Of a stretch of DNA of 64,000 nt, positions 34,546 through 45,477 are shown piece after piece. Source of the DNA: Candidatus Arsenophonus lipoptenae (GTDB taxonomy: Bacteria > Pseudomonadota > Gammaproteobacteria > Enterobacterales > Enterobacteriaceae); assembly GCF_001534665.1 (NCBI RefSeq), contig NZ_CP013920.1:756501-820500 (forward strand). Reading direction: 5' to 3'. Both the position numbers and the translations under genes were made by a program. How positions within the stretch are numbered: position 1 is the stretch's first letter; each line of letters starts with the position of its first letter. The notes under the pieces were generated by a model. It ran no database searches. It had not been told where the DNA came from and was given only the letters and a program-made list of their open reading frames with translations.

Positions 34546-35621
34546 TGTTTAATTTAATAGAGAAATATATTGGACGTACTATTATTTACTCAATCCTTAT
34601 GACCCTCCTAATATTAATTTCATTATCTGGTATTATTAAATTTGTTGAGCAATTAAAAAAGATAGGTGATGGGAAATATACCATTTGTCATGCCGGGTTC
34701 TTTACTATATTAACTATTCCTAGAGATATAGAAGTATTTTTCCCTATGGCTGTGTTATTAGGAGCATTGCTAGGATTAGGAAGTTTAGCATCTTGTAGTG
34801 AATTAGTAGTAATGCAGGTTGCAGGTTTTTCGCGGTTACAAATTGCGATATCAGTGATGAAAACTACAATACCTTTAGTTATCTTAACTATATTTATTGG
34901 TGAATGGATTACTCCTTCAGCAGAACAATGGGCACGTAATTATCGTGCTAAAAAAATTATTGGGCAACCACTAATGGTTACTGATCGTGGTTTATGGGCA
35001 AAAGATAGCAATTTTTTTATTCACATTCGAAGAGTGATTGATAAATATAACATAAAAGAAATTTCTATTTATCAATTTGATATAGAAAAAAAATTGCAAG
35101 CAATTTTTTTTGCTTCTTCAGGTGAATATAATTCCCATACTCATGTATGGAAATTATCAAAAGTTGATCAATTATTTATTAATAATGAAAATGAAGTTAT
35201 TGGTTCACATAGTTTATTTATGGATTGGAAAACTAATTTAAACCCAGAAAAATTAGGAATGATTTCTTTAGAACCTGATTCTTTGTCAATTAGAGGTTTA
35301 TATAAATATATTAGATATCTTAAGGATAGTAAACAAGATGCGCCTATTTATCAATTAAGTATATGGAAAAAAATTTTATCACCTTTTTCTATAACTGTTA
35401 TGATGTTATTAGCTTTATCATTTATTTTTGGGTCACTGAGAAATGTTGTAATGGGTATTAGGATATTAATTGGTATTTTTGGTGGATTTATTTTTTACTT
35501 ATTAAATGAAGGGTTTGCTAATTTAAGTTTAGTTTATGGTATGCCTCCAATTATAGCAGCAGTATTACCTAATATATTTTTTTTTGTATTTAGTATATTT
35601 TTATTAATTAAATCGCAATAA
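34545..35621 (+). CDS. lptG: LPS export permease LptG
   Basis: Second membrane subunit of the LPS extractor. The product has 358 residues (360 in E. coli). Six membrane segments flank a periplasmic domain. Conserved segments are EKYIGRTI at the start, EVFFPMAVLLGALLGLG, and the C-terminal helices. It overlaps lptF by one base, so synthesis of the two permeases in equal amounts is likely. LptB, LptA and LptC are not in the window. Confidence 0.96.
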   Translation: MFNLIEKYIGRTIIYSILMTLLILISLSGIIKFVEQLKKIGDGKYTICHAGFFTILTIPRDIEVFFPMAVLLGALLGLGSLASCSELVVMQVAGFSRLQIAISVMKTTIPLVILTIFIGEWITPSAEQWARNYRAKKIIGQPLMVTDRGLWAKDSNFFIHIRRVIDKYNIKEISIYQFDIEKKLQAIFFASSGEYNSHTHVWKLSKVDQLFINNENEVIGSHSLFMDWKTNLNPEKLGMISLEPDSLSIRGLYKYIRYLKDSKQDAPIYQLSIWKKILSPFSITVMMLLALSFIFGSLRNVVMGIRILIGIFGGFIFYLLNEGFANLSLVYGMPPIIAAVLPNIFFFVFSIFLLIKSQ

Positions 35622-35864
35622 TAAATTTTTATATAATATTTATTATTTAATTTTAAAAATCAATTGATTCTTAAAATTATTAAACTAATTTAAAATAATA
35701 ATAATTATTATGGATTTTTATTAATAATAAATACTAATTAAGCTAATATTTATTATGGTATTTAAATATTATTATTTAATATTGTAAAATTAATTATAAT
35801 TAATAAATTAGAATCTTATAGTATTATTATTTGTAAATATATATTTTTAATAGAGAGTAATTTG

Positions 35865-37517
35865 ATGGAAAAAATTAATCCCAAGTTAACGAAAGCATGG
35901 CATGAATTAGAAAAACATTATCAACAAGTAAAAAGTGTCCATTTACGTGATCTTTTTATTAATGACGTCAACCGTTTTGTTAAATTTTCACTGACTTTTA
36001 ATAATCAAATTTTAGTAGATTTTTCTAAAAATAGAATCACTGATAATACATTAAATAAATTACTTAATTTAGCAAAAGAAACAAAGTTAAGTCATGCAAT
36101 TAATAGTATGTTTTCTGGAGCTAAAATTAATAAAACAGAAGATCGGCCAGTGCTACATATCGCTTTACGTAATCGTAGTAATACTCCTATAAAACTTGAT
36201 GGTATTGATGTTATGCCTCAAATTAATGCAGTTTTAGATAAAATGCGTTGTTTTAGCGAACTAGTTATTAATGGCAACTGGAAAGGTTATACTGGTAAAG
36301 CAATAACAGATATAGTTAATATTGGAATTGGTGGTTCTGATCTTGGTCCATATATGGTAACAGAAGCATTAAAGCCTTATAAAAATCATTTAAATATGCA
36401 TTTTGTTTCTAATGTAGACGGTAGCCATATTGCTGAAATATTTAAAAAAATTAAACCTGAGACAACATTATTTTTAATTGCATCTAAAACTTTTACTACC
36501 CAAGAAACTATGACTAATGCCATGACTTCTAGAAAATTTTTTTTAGATAGTGCTATTGATGAAACTCAGATTGCAAAACATTTTATTGCTTTATCAAGTA
36601 ATGTTCAACAAGTAGCTAAATTTGGAATAGATACGAAAAATATGTTTGAATTTTGGGATTGGGTTGGGGGGCGCTATTCATTATGGTCAGCTATTGGACT
36701 CTCTATTATATTATCTATTGGTTTTGATAATTTTGAATGTTTATTAAGTGGTGCTCATGCAATGGATCAACATTTTTTAAAAATGTCGTTTAGGAATAAT
36801 GTTCCGGTAATATTGGCTCTAGTTGGAATTTGGTATAATAATTTTTTTGCTACTGAGACTGAAGCTATTTTACCTTATGATCAATATTTGCATAAATTTG
36901 CAGCTTATTTACAACAAAGTAATATGGAATCAAATGGTAAATACGTTGATCGTAATGGTAAAGAAGTGAATTATCAAACAGGTCCTATTATTTGGGGAGA
37001 ACCAGGAACTAATGGCCAACATGCTTTTTATCAATTAATACATCAGGGTACAAAACTGATTCCGTGTGATTTTATCGCACCTGCAATTAGTCATAATCCA
37101 TTAAATGATCATCACGATAAACTAATGTCTAATTTTTTTGCTCAAACAGAAGCATTAGCATTTGGTAAAAATAGAATTGAGGTATTAAAAGAATTAAAAG
37201 ATTCTGGTCAAAATTTAGATTTGATTAATAATTATACTTCTCATTATAAAATTTTTCCAGGTAATCGGCCAACTAATTCAATTCTTATTAATAAAGTTAC
37301 ACCTTATACATTAGGAGCTTTAATTGCAATGTATGAACATAAAATTTTTGTACAGGGTGCTATATTGAATATTTTTAGTTTTGATCAATGGGGTGTTGAA
37401 TTAGGCAAAGAATTAGCAGGACGTATCTTGCCTGAATTACTAATTCAGGATAAAATTTGTAATCATGATAGTTCAACTAATGGATTAATTAATTGTTTTA
37501 AAGCTTGGAGAAAGTAA
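35865..37517 (+). CDS. pgi: Glucose-6-phosphate isomerase
   Basis: Interconverts glucose-6-phosphate and fructose-6-phosphate. The product has 550 residues (549 in E. coli). Signatures are [20 protein letters not shown], the catalytic-region [14 protein letters not shown], and the C-terminal [14 protein letters not shown] directly upstream could also start the frame. I prefer the ATG at 35865, since homologues begin M-K/E-x-I-N-P and gagag lies upstream at proper distance. It links sugar uptake to glycolysis and to amino-sugar synthesis through GlmM. Confidence 0.96.
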   Translation: MEKINPKLTKAWHELEKHYQQVKSVHLRDLFINDVNRFVKFSLTFNNQILVDFSKNRITDNTLNKLLNLAKETKLSHAINSMFSGAKINKTEDRPVLHIALRNRSNTPIKLDGIDVMPQINAVLDKMRCFSELVINGNWKGYTGKAITDIVNIGIGGSDLGPYMVTEALKPYKNHLNMHFVSNVDGSHIAEIFKKIKPETTLFLIASKTFTTQETMTNAMTSRKFFLDSAIDETQIAKHFIALSSNVQQVAKFGIDTKNMFEFWDWVGGRYSLWSAIGLSIILSIGFDNFECLLSGAHAMDQHFLKMSFRNNVPVILALVGIWYNNFFATETEAILPYDQYLHKFAAYLQQSNMESNGKYVDRNGKEVNYQTGPIIWGEPGTNGQHAFYQLIHQGTKLIPCDFIAPAISHNPLNDHHDKLMSNFFAQTEALAFGKNRIEVLKELKDSGQNLDLINNYTSHYKIFPGNRPTNSILINKVTPYTLGALIAMYEHKIFVQGAILNIFSFDQWGVELGKELAGRILPELLIQDKICNHDSSTNGLINCFKAWRK

Positions 37518-37932
37518 TTTTTATCTACACTAAATTTTGCTAATATAGATATTTTAGAAATCTGATCTACAAATTTATAGTTAATATATTAAATTATTTT
37601 TAATTTTTTATAAAACACTTAACTTGTTATTTAATAATTTATCAATTTTACTTTGTGCTAAAAACTAGTTTAGTTATGTCTTCTTATTAATTACAATTTC
37701 TTTAACATTATATTTATATTTAAATAAATATTAATTTGTTTTTGAAATAAAAAATATAATTTTGGATATTATGTTCTTTTTTGATATATATTTATAATAA
37801 AATCAATAATATTTAAAATAAATTATAGCATTAATAAATAAATTTAGATAAAATAAATCATCAAAAAAATATCCTCTAAAATATATAATTTAATTATTAT
37901 AAACAATTTTATTTAATTAATTTAGCGTAGCT
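37518..37932. other. Gene-free spacer between pgi and ubiA
   Basis: 415 bases without a credible frame. E. coli carries ubiC directly before ubiA. I searched for its conserved arginine and glycine-rich segments and saw none, so ubiC is absent here. No terminator hairpin is clear. Confidence 0.5.
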
Positions 37933-38799
37933 ATGACAAGAAATATTATTTTTAATAAAATTTTTTATTATTTCAATTTAATGCGGTTTAATAAACCTAT
38001 TGGTATTTTTTTATTACTATGGCCTACTTATTGGTCATTGTGGTTAGCTAGCAAGGGGTTGCCGGATCTTTTTATTTTATTAGTATTTACTATTGGTGTT
38101 TTTTTAATGCGTACAGCAGGATGTGTTATTAATGATATTATAGATAGAAATATAGATAGTTATGTATTTAGAACAAGAGATAGACCAATTGCAAATGGTG
38201 ATGTAACAGAAAAAGAAGCTAAAATATTATTTTTTTTATTAATTTTTCTTTCTTTTATGTTAGTCTTAATTTTAAATAAAATGGTTATTTTTTTATCATT
38301 TATTGGTTTTTTATTAACTTTAATATATCCATTTATTAAAAGATTTAGTTATTTTCCACAAGTTATATTAGGTATAACTTGTGGCTGGTCGGTTCCTATG
38401 GCATATATGGCTGTCAATCAGTCTTTTTCTGTAGAATGTTGGTTATTATTTTTAGTAAATATTATTTGGTCTATTATTTATGATACAGAGTATGCCATGA
38501 TTGATCGCAATGATGATATAAAGATTGGAATAAAATCGACTGCTATTATTTTTTCTAAATTTGATAAATTGATTATTTGTTTTTTACAAATAATTATGGT
38601 GTTATTATTAGTTTATATAGGATATTATCTAAATTTAGAATTACCTTATTTTATTAGTTTAATATTAGTGTCTATTTTATTTATCTACCAACAAAAACTA
38701 ATTTCTAATTGTCAACCATCATTATATTTTAAGGCATTTATGAATAATAATTATGTTGGTTTTATTTTGTTTATTGGTATTTTATTAAATTATTTTTAG
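37933..38799 (+). CDS. ubiA: 4-hydroxybenzoate octaprenyltransferase
   Basis: Inner-membrane enzyme joining 4-hydroxybenzoate and octaprenyl diphosphate in ubiquinone synthesis. The product has 288 residues (290 in E. coli). The two aspartate-rich motifs are NDIIDRNID and [12 protein letters not shown]. About eight hydrophobic segments are seen. It ends with [10 protein letters not shown] as in E. coli. No strong ribosome site precedes the ATG. It converges on plsB, as in E. coli. UbiC, the source of its substrate, is missing next to it. Confidence 0.96.
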   Translation: MTRNIIFNKIFYYFNLMRFNKPIGIFLLLWPTYWSLWLASKGLPDLFILLVFTIGVFLMRTAGCVINDIIDRNIDSYVFRTRDRPIANGDVTEKEAKILFFLLIFLSFMLVLILNKMVIFLSFIGFLLTLIYPFIKRFSYFPQVILGITCGWSVPMAYMAVNQSFSVECWLLFLVNIIWSIIYDTEYAMIDRNDDIKIGIKSTAIIFSKFDKLIICFLQIIMVLLLVYIGYYLNLELPYFISLILVSILFIYQQKLISNCQPSLYFKAFMNNNYVGFILFIGILLNYF

Positions 38800-38943
38800 A
38801 TTCACACTAATTAAATTAGTAGTAATAATTGCTATTATTAAGTGTTTATATTAATTTTAATTTTTATTAAATCAAATTTTGATGTTATTTAATAATATTA
38901 ATTAAATTAAGATAATTTATTTGAATAAAAATATCTTTTATTG

Positions 38944-41397
38944 TTATAAATTTATGTGTATAAATTTTTTAATACTTTCAATAGTTAGATAAACTTTATG
39001 AGATATTAATTTAATTATAATTAGATATAATTTTTTTATATCTAATTTATAAATTTTATTTCCTTCTATATTAATATAATCTTCTTGTTTTAAAGTATTT
39101 ATCAATTTAGAAAAAACTGCTTTATCAAAAAATTCAGGGCTATTAATACTATGAATAATGGCAGATAAACGTTGAGCTAATATAACACTTTTTTTTTCTA
39201 AAAAATTTTTGTTTATTTCAGGTATAGTATTAAGTAAAGAAAGTGTAATTGTATAACGATATAGAGTTTCTTTAATATTATTAGCTAAAAGTTTAAGAGA
39301 GTAAATCCGATTTGGATTAATTTTTACAATATCTCCTGACAATAATATTATTAGTTGTTGATTATGTAGTTCATTTAATATCATACCAATACATTTTGGT
39401 AATTCTTCTATTTTATATTTCATAAATAATTCTGATTTTAAGAAAGGATAAATAATTGTGACTTGGTAATTAATTTCTTGGCGTTGAAGTTTTTTATAAT
39501 AAAATATAATATTAGCTATTAAAGATGGTAGTATTAATAAGTGTATGATATTATTTCTATAGTAAGTCATTAATGAAACGTTTTTACTAGGCAAAAATAT
39601 TATTTTATCTGAAAAATCACATCTTTCCTTAAATTTATCTAAATTTAAAGCTTCTTCTAATAAGAGTTCTGCTGTTTTATTTGGCACAGTGCTATCATCA
39701 CTGTAAGGGATATTTATTAGTAGTTTAAGATAACATTTCATTTGTTCAATCAAATGTTCTCTAGTTAATTTATGTTGATTTGATGCTAATAATATTACTG
39801 AACATAAATTAACTCCATTAATTGCTCCAGCATTATTAATTTTTATCATAATATTTTGTGCTAAATGGTTTACAATTGAATTTAGCCATATAGGTCGTAT
39901 TGGTTTATTAATATATTTTCTCCATTCAGGAACATATTTATTTAAATATTTTGTTAATATAATTGGTTGACTAAAATTAACATAACTATGTCCTAATTTT
40001 CTTAATTTTCTTAAGCCTTTTAACATAGATAAAAAATTTTCTTTTTCCTTAACTGCACCTTTTAATTCTTTAGTATATTCAGTAATTTCTAATACATGTT
40101 CATAACCAATATAAATTGGAATAATGGCAACCTGACGGGAGTAATTCCGTAGCATTGCTTGTATGGTCATTGAAAGTGTTCCAGTTTTTGGTTCTAGTAA
40201 TTTTCCTGTTCTAGATCTGCCACCCTCAATAAAAAATTCAATTGGATATCCGCGATCAAATAATTCATTTAAATATTCGCGAAATATAGTTGAATAAAGT
40301 TTATTTCTTTTAAAGGAACGACGAATAAAAAAAGCACCTAAATACCGAAAAATTGTCCCAAGCGGCCAAAAATTAAGATTAATACCTGCGGCAATATGAG
40401 GAAGAACTAATCCTTGATGATAAAGTACGTAAGAAAGTAATACATAATCCATGTGACTACGATGAGACGGTATATAAACAATTTCATAACCATTTTGAGC
40501 TAATTTACGTACACGTTCAATATGCTTAACATTTATTTCTTGATATAATCGGTTCCATATCCAACTTAATAAGCGATCGGTAAGTCGAATTGCTTCATAA
40601 GAAAAATCAGTGGCTATTTCTTTCATAATGGTAATAGCGTTACAGTTTGCTTTTTTAAATGAGATTTTTTTTGTTTTAGCTTCATTTTCTATTGCTTTTT
40701 TGATTAAATTTGAAGCTAATAGTTTATTAAATAGATTTTGGCGTACAGGAAGTTTAGGACCAATTGTCGCTAATCGTTCTCTTGAATAGTGAATACGAGC
40801 AATTCTAGCAAGTTTGGTGGTAATCATTTCATCATTATGATATTTAACAGCAATTTTACGTAAAGAAATAGGTGCAAAAATACGAATAAAACTATCACGA
40901 CCTAACCAGATAATAGTGAAAATTTTTTGAATTATATTAACCAAGTGTAATGTAGTTTTTGCTGAATCACTTTCTTTACCAGGATATCTACCAAACATGA
41001 TTAATACTGGTAAAATTTGAATATTTAATTCAGGATGATGATGATAGAGATCAATATAAGATTGAAATATTTTTGCAGAATCGTTATTATCATATGATAG
41101 ATTGTATCGAAATATAGATAAATCTTTATTTGTAAAGTTATCTATGAAAATATAAGAAGGTAATTTTATTTTATCTATCATGATGGGATTCATTGGATCA
41201 GGTAATCCAATAGCACGACATTTTTGACGTAATGTTAATAGATCTATTTTAGAATTAAAAGGTAGTATATATAAAGAGGGAAGTTTAATATCAAGATGTA
41301 ATTCGTTAATTGTATTTTTTGGGATAAGTTGACTGTTTATCAAAAATTTTACTGATAAATTCAATAAATAATAATAAATCTTATGCCAAGATGACAT
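38944..41397 (-). CDS. plsB: Glycerol-3-phosphate acyltransferase PlsB
   Basis: Acylates position 1 of glycerol-3-phosphate, starting membrane phospholipid synthesis. The product has 817 residues (about 807 in E. coli). The HX4D catalytic box HRSHMD lies in VYIPSHRSHMDYVLLS, followed by GAFFIRRSF and the FIEGGRSRTGK substrate-binding block. The frame is open to 41421, but homology begins at MSSWHKIYY, so I set the start at 41397, with aagga a little far upstream. The C-terminal third is weaker but complete. Next to it on the other strand is a probable dgkA relic, as expected from E. coli. Confidence 0.95.
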   Translation of the reverse strand: MSSWHKIYYYLLNLSVKFLINSQLIPKNTINELHLDIKLPSLYILPFNSKIDLLTLRQKCRAIGLPDPMNPIMIDKIKLPSYIFIDNFTNKDLSIFRYNLSYDNNDSAKIFQSYIDLYHHHPELNIQILPVLIMFGRYPGKESDSAKTTLHLVNIIQKIFTIIWLGRDSFIRIFAPISLRKIAVKYHNDEMITTKLARIARIHYSRERLATIGPKLPVRQNLFNKLLASNLIKKAIENEAKTKKISFKKANCNAITIMKEIATDFSYEAIRLTDRLLSWIWNRLYQEINVKHIERVRKLAQNGYEIVYIPSHRSHMDYVLLSYVLYHQGLVLPHIAAGINLNFWPLGTIFRYLGAFFIRRSFKRNKLYSTIFREYLNELFDRGYPIEFFIEGGRSRTGKLLEPKTGTLSMTIQAMLRNYSRQVAIIPIYIGYEHVLEITEYTKELKGAVKEKENFLSMLKGLRKLRKLGHSYVNFSQPIILTKYLNKYVPEWRKYINKPIRPIWLNSIVNHLAQNIMIKINNAGAINGVNLCSVILLASNQHKLTREHLIEQMKCYLKLLINIPYSDDSTVPNKTAELLLEEALNLDKFKERCDFSDKIIFLPSKNVSLMTYYRNNIIHLLILPSLIANIIFYYKKLQRQEINYQVTIIYPFLKSELFMKYKIEELPKCIGMILNELHNQQLIILLSGDIVKINPNRIYSLKLLANNIKETLYRYTITLSLLNTIPEINKNFLEKKSVILAQRLSAIIHSINSPEFFDKAVFSKLINTLKQEDYINIEGNKIYKLDIKKLYLIIIKLISHKVYLTIESIKKFIHINL

Positions 41398-42333
41398 ATA
41401 TAATAGATATCCTTTTATCAAAATAATTTTATTTATAACTTCGTGTACATTATATCTTCAATGTAAATTTCATGTTAATAAAAACAAAATTAACTATGTT
41501 AGTTAACATGATTATTATATAAGAAATTGAAATATTTATTAAATACTAATTTAAATACTAATTATTGTTTAATTATAGTTAATTTTTTATATTTTTATTT
41601 TTAATATTTTAATCATGGCTAATAAGTTTTGTTAATAGCATTAAATAACTATAACGGTTAGTCTAATAAAATTATTATACTTTTAATGTTAAAATTATTT
41701 AAATACATTATCATATATATCACATATTAAATACCATTAAAGTATAAAATCATTGAGATATTATAAATATCTGCACATGGAGATAAATTATAGAACAGGA
41801 ATATTGACTAATTGTATTTCAGGTATAAATTAATTTATTCAAAAAATTAGTAATTAAAAAGTAGATTTTTATAAAAAAAGTTTTGACTATAATTTAGTTT
41901 AGTTAATTGTATTAATAATATTAATGTAATATATATATATCATAGAATATATATTCTTTTATTTGATCAAAGAGCTACATTTAGTATCTATTCTAGTATC
42001 TATGTACTATTTTAGTACAATTGCTATTGTTATTTATAGATGTATATAAAATATATAATTTAACTTAAATAATTTTATATTTTTAAAATGATTAATCACA
42101 ATAAAAATTATTTTATTTAATTTTCTTCATAAAAATTATTTTTATATACCATATAAATAGTAATCATAGAAATAAAAATATCAGAAAAAACAAAGCACCT
42201 TGTATAGCTTTTTAAATAATGAATATTAAATAAATTTACTGTAAAATACATATAATATAATTATAATTATTTACTAATCTGTTATTTAACAATATTTAAC
42301 AACCTATTAATATTAACCTATTTTTATTTTTTA
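41398..42333. other. Gene-poor region between plsB and tRNA-Pro
   Basis: About 930 bases with no intact gene. The part at 41615-41830 is a probable dgkA relic. I saw nothing of lexA, which follows dgkA in E. coli. Other visible structure is a 10-base direct repeat tagtatctat near 41981 and 41994, and an inverted catgttaa/ttaacatg pair (41471, 41503). Confidence 0.5.
41615..41830 (+). pseudogene. dgkA: Probable dgkA (diacylglycerol kinase) relic
   Basis: E. coli dgkA starts divergently from plsB, and this stretch has the same place and strand. It begins atggctaataa (MAN, as in MANNTTGF). After a frameshift it reads S-F-V-N-S-I-K against G-F-T-R-I-I-K. At 41752 it reads IIEIL-stop, then S-A, against IVEILNSA, followed by D-K and E-Q-E-Y against D-R and G-S-E-Y. 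Several stops and frameshifts are needed, and about 60-70 bases between the two blocks are missing. Similarity is short, so position carries much of the argument. Confidence 0.4.
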
Positions 42334-42407
42334 TCGGCGAGAGAGGATTTGAACCTCCGACCCACTGGTCCCAAACCAGTTGCGCTACCAAGCTGCGCTA
42401 CTCGCCG
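42334..42407 (-). tRNA. proM: tRNA-Pro(UGG)
   Basis: A 74-base tRNA. The acceptor stem cggcgag/ctcgccg is perfect and the discriminator is A. The anticodon loop tttggga on ctggt/accag gives UGG. The T arm is ggaggttcgaatcctc-like, as seen in reverse on the plus strand. CCA is not encoded. It matches E. coli proM closely. UGG tRNA-Pro is a substrate of the CmoA/CmoB wobble modification in E. coli, and both genes lie in this window. Confidence 0.95.
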
Positions 42408-42482
42408 AAAAATAATTTAAAATTTATTTTATTAATATAATTTAATTGCTACTAAAAGTAATTATTAGTAAAAGTAATAATG

Positions 42483-42556
42483 GGTGGCTAATGGGATTCG
42501 AACCCACGACAACCGGAATCACAATCCGAGGCTCTACCATCTGAGCTATAGCCACC
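42483..42556 (-). tRNA. hisR: tRNA-His(GUG)
   Basis: A 74-base tRNA including the extra 5' G (G-1) facing C73, the identity pair read by HisRS. The anticodon loop ttgtgat gives GUG. The T arm is intact. The encoded 3' end after C73 is ca rather than CCA. It is in the same order as E. coli argX-hisR. The leuT gene that follows hisR in E. coli is missing from the 75-base gap before tRNA-Pro. Confidence 0.95.
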
Positions 42557-42611
42557 ACCATAAAGCTTTTAACTTAAAAAATATTTTAAGAATAAATATA
42601 TTTTAAAATAA

Positions 42612-42685
<74 letters not shown>

Positions 42686-42848
42686 TTAATATCATTATAT
42701 TGTGATATTACGAATTTAAAATTATACTGTCCACTAATTTTTAAAATAAAAAACCCATCATTATTATAAAATAAAGTGTAATCTTTATATTTTTAAAGTT
42801 TATCATTATTTTTAATTTGTTTAAATATAGATTATTTAATTATTTTCG

Positions 42849-44216
42849 TTACTTTTTTATAAAAAAATAATTAATAAAATAAATTATAGAAATCATTACT
42901 AAAAATCCACCACCAATAATTAATGATAACCTAGTATCTGGATTTATTGCCATACCTACTAAAACACATACAAAAAAAAGCACTGTTAAATAATTTGCAT
43001 AAGGAAAAAATACTGATTTAAAATTATGTGTAGCTAATTTTTGTTTATGTATTTTTCGAAAACGTATTTGACTTAATAAAATAACGAACCACGGTACCAT
43101 CCCAGGTAGTATACTCATACTATAAACATAGATGAAAAAAGTTTGTGGATTAGGTACAATATAGTTAAGGCACGAACCAATAGTAAGACATACGATTGTT
43201 AATATAATACATCCGGCTGGAACCCCGTTTTCTGTCACTTTTAGTAAAAATTTTGGTAATTGACCATTTTGTGCTAAAGCATAAATCATCCGCCCTCCAC
43301 TATAAATACCGCTATTACAACCTGATAATGCTGCTGTAAATACCACAAAATTAATTACTGCAGCTGCTGATACAATACCTACTTTAGTAAACATTATTAC
43401 AAATGGACTACCTATTTGATCAAATTGAGTCCATGGAAATAATGTTACAATAATAAAGATAGCACCTACATAAAATATTAATATACGCCATAAAATGTTA
43501 TTAATTGCTTTTTTCAAAGTAACTTGTGGATTTTTTGCTTCTCCTGCAGTAATACCAATTAATTCAATACCTTGATAAGAAGCGACTACAATACAGAGTG
43601 CATATAGAAATCCCTTACTACCGCCAATAAAAAACTGGCCATGATTAATCAAATTAGTTAAGCCTACTGGCTTAAAATTATTACCAATTCCAATAAAAAT
43701 TAATCCTAATCCAATTAAAATTATTATGATAATTGTGATTACTTTTATCATAGCAAACCAAAATTCTAATTCACCATATAACCGTACTGTGGCTAAATTA
43801 GCTAATGCAACTAATACAATAGAAATAAATACAAAAAACCATTGTGGTGTATCAGGGAACCAAAATTTAGCATATACTCCAATTGCTGTGATCTCTGATA
43901 TTCCAATAGTTACCCACATAAACCAATATCCCCAGGCTGTTAAATATCCCCAATAAGGACTTAAATATTTATAACCAAAAATGGCAAATGATCCAGTAAC
44001 TGGTTCAAGAAATAACATTTCTCCCATTGAGCGCATAGTAAAAAACACAAATAATCCGGCAATAAGATATGCCAATAATACAGAAGGTCCTGCCCATTTT
44101 AATGTACTGGCAGATCCCATAAATAAACCAACACCAATTGTTCCACCTAATGCAATAAGTTCAATATGCCTTGTTTCAAGAACACGATTTAGTTCTTTTC
44201 CTTTTTTTTCTATCAT
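42849..44216 (-). CDS. yifK: Amino-acid permease YifK/ThrP (APC family)
   Basis: Inner-membrane amino-acid importer; the E. coli protein is reported as a threonine/serine transporter (ThrP). The product has 455 residues (461 in E. coli) with about 12 hydrophobic segments. It opens [20 protein letters not shown], with [20 protein letters not shown] and the [14 protein letters not shown] loop, all close to YifK. The location beside argX-hisR-proM is also that of yifK. It differs from AroP and ProY at these blocks, so I prefer YifK. Retention suggests uptake of host amino acids. Confidence 0.93.
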   Translation of the reverse strand: MIEKKGKELNRVLETRHIELIALGGTIGVGLFMGSASTLKWAGPSVLLAYLIAGLFVFFTMRSMGEMLFLEPVTGSFAIFGYKYLSPYWGYLTAWGYWFMWVTIGISEITAIGVYAKFWFPDTPQWFFVFISIVLVALANLATVRLYGELEFWFAMIKVITIIIIILIGLGLIFIGIGNNFKPVGLTNLINHGQFFIGGSKGFLYALCIVVASYQGIELIGITAGEAKNPQVTLKKAINNILWRILIFYVGAIFIIVTLFPWTQFDQIGSPFVIMFTKVGIVSAAAVINFVVFTAALSGCNSGIYSGGRMIYALAQNGQLPKFLLKVTENGVPAGCIILTIVCLTIGSCLNYIVPNPQTFFIYVYSMSILPGMVPWFVILLSQIRFRKIHKQKLATHNFKSVFFPYANYLTVLFFVCVLVGMAINPDTRLSLIIGGGFLVMISIIYFINYFFIKK

Positions 44217-44416
44217 AATATAAATTTACTCCATTATTTTTTAGTAATAATTAATATCATATTATTTTTTTATGAACAAAACTATAGACAAATAATACTT
44301 ATTCCTATTACAATGAATTATTTCAGTAATGAAATAATTTTAAGTATAAATATAGATAAATGGCATATAAAAATAAGTACTGATTATTTAAGTTTTGTTA
44401 TATGTTATGTAGGTAA

Positions 44417-45477
44417 TTATATTTTATTATTTAAAAAAATTATTTGAACTTTTTGTTGCTTTTTTATCTTAAGATTAAAAAACATGGGTAATCTAACTAA
44501 ACGAACGGTTTCTTTAGTTGTATAACAATCATTTCCATAAAAAATACTATATTTTATACTCCAAACTTTTTATACTCTAAACTACTAAACTACTATGTCT
44601 CCCATATGGAGTATTTTATGGAGTAGTTAGGAGATAATAAAATGCTGAAATATTAACTGATTGTGTATGTTTTTATTAAACAATTTTTTTATTTAATATC
44701 TTATAATTTTAAAATATAGGCGTTATATGTGACTGATATAGTTGATAATTATAATTTGTTTATTTTAGAACTAGTGGTTTTAATTTTTGATAGTATAGTA
44801 AGTAATGTTTTATAATCTTGATTGTTAATTCTATTTGTTATATTTATCTGCTTAAGTTGCATCTATAAGTAAGCTTCTTGCAAATCTGATATTAAATATT
44901 TTCAACCAATATTTATTAATTAGGTGTATTATTAATTATTTAAAAATAAACTAATTATATTTATGTATTTTTCTTTTAAAATTTTTGCACTTTCAATAAG
45001 TAGATGATTATCGATCATAGTATCGCATCATCTTCTCCATTAGTAAAATAATTTTTTAGGTTCATTAAAACTATACAACCAGTATGTCTTATTTTTTTTA
45101 AGTAGTTTACTTTATAAGTAACATAATTTTTATGTCAAGCATCTTCAATTTTGTTTTCATCTATATTAATAGTATTATGTCTTATATCGATAAATATAAT
45201 AGTTATACATCTTAAGATAAAAATATTATCTACGTTGTAAATATAAAACTTGTCATGTTCATTTCATTATCTGGTTTTATATCAAATAAAATTATTGTTA
45301 TTTTTACAGATATTGTACAGTAAAGAGTTAGAAGAAGAACTTCTGGGTATTAAAATTTTCTATTTAACTTTTATAAAGTTGAAAAAATATATATTATCAC
45401 ATAACTTACTATTATTTATGACTTTTTATATAAATCGGTTTAGTATTTATAATTGATTGTTTATTAAATGAAATTAT
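44417..45477 (-). pseudogene. wecE: wecE (rffA) pseudogene, TDP-4-keto-6-deoxyhexose transaminase
   Basis: WecE makes TDP-Fuc4N for enterobacterial common antigen. Pieces of the 376-residue protein follow in order on the minus strand: IISFN at the start (ATG now ATA, 45477), SKLC, KILIP, LFDIKPDNEM (45280s), TINIDENKIEDA, KNYFTNGEDDA, MIDNHLLIESAKILKEK (45018-44968), YLISDLQEAYL, YNAYILKL, TTKETVRLVRLPMFFNL (44521-44471), ending with a stop at 44417. Many stops and frameshifts separate the pieces, and roughly 45 codons are deleted in the middle. It lies between wecA and yifK, as in the E. coli wec cluster. Confidence 0.88.

Noticed and set aside
41471-41510. Nested inverted repeats catgttaa/ttaacatg upstream of plsB as an operator
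   Set aside because: Arms are only 8 bp and near-palindromic A/T words are frequent here; no regulator can be named.
43726-44223. Open frames on the plus strand inside yifK (76 and 80 codons)
   Set aside because: They are antisense to a strongly conserved permease and match no family; such shadows are common opposite membrane-protein genes.
45250-45456. A 68-codon plus-strand frame in the wecA-yifK interval
   Set aside because: The minus strand of the same bases reads as WecE pieces, so the plus frame is a shadow of a pseudogene.
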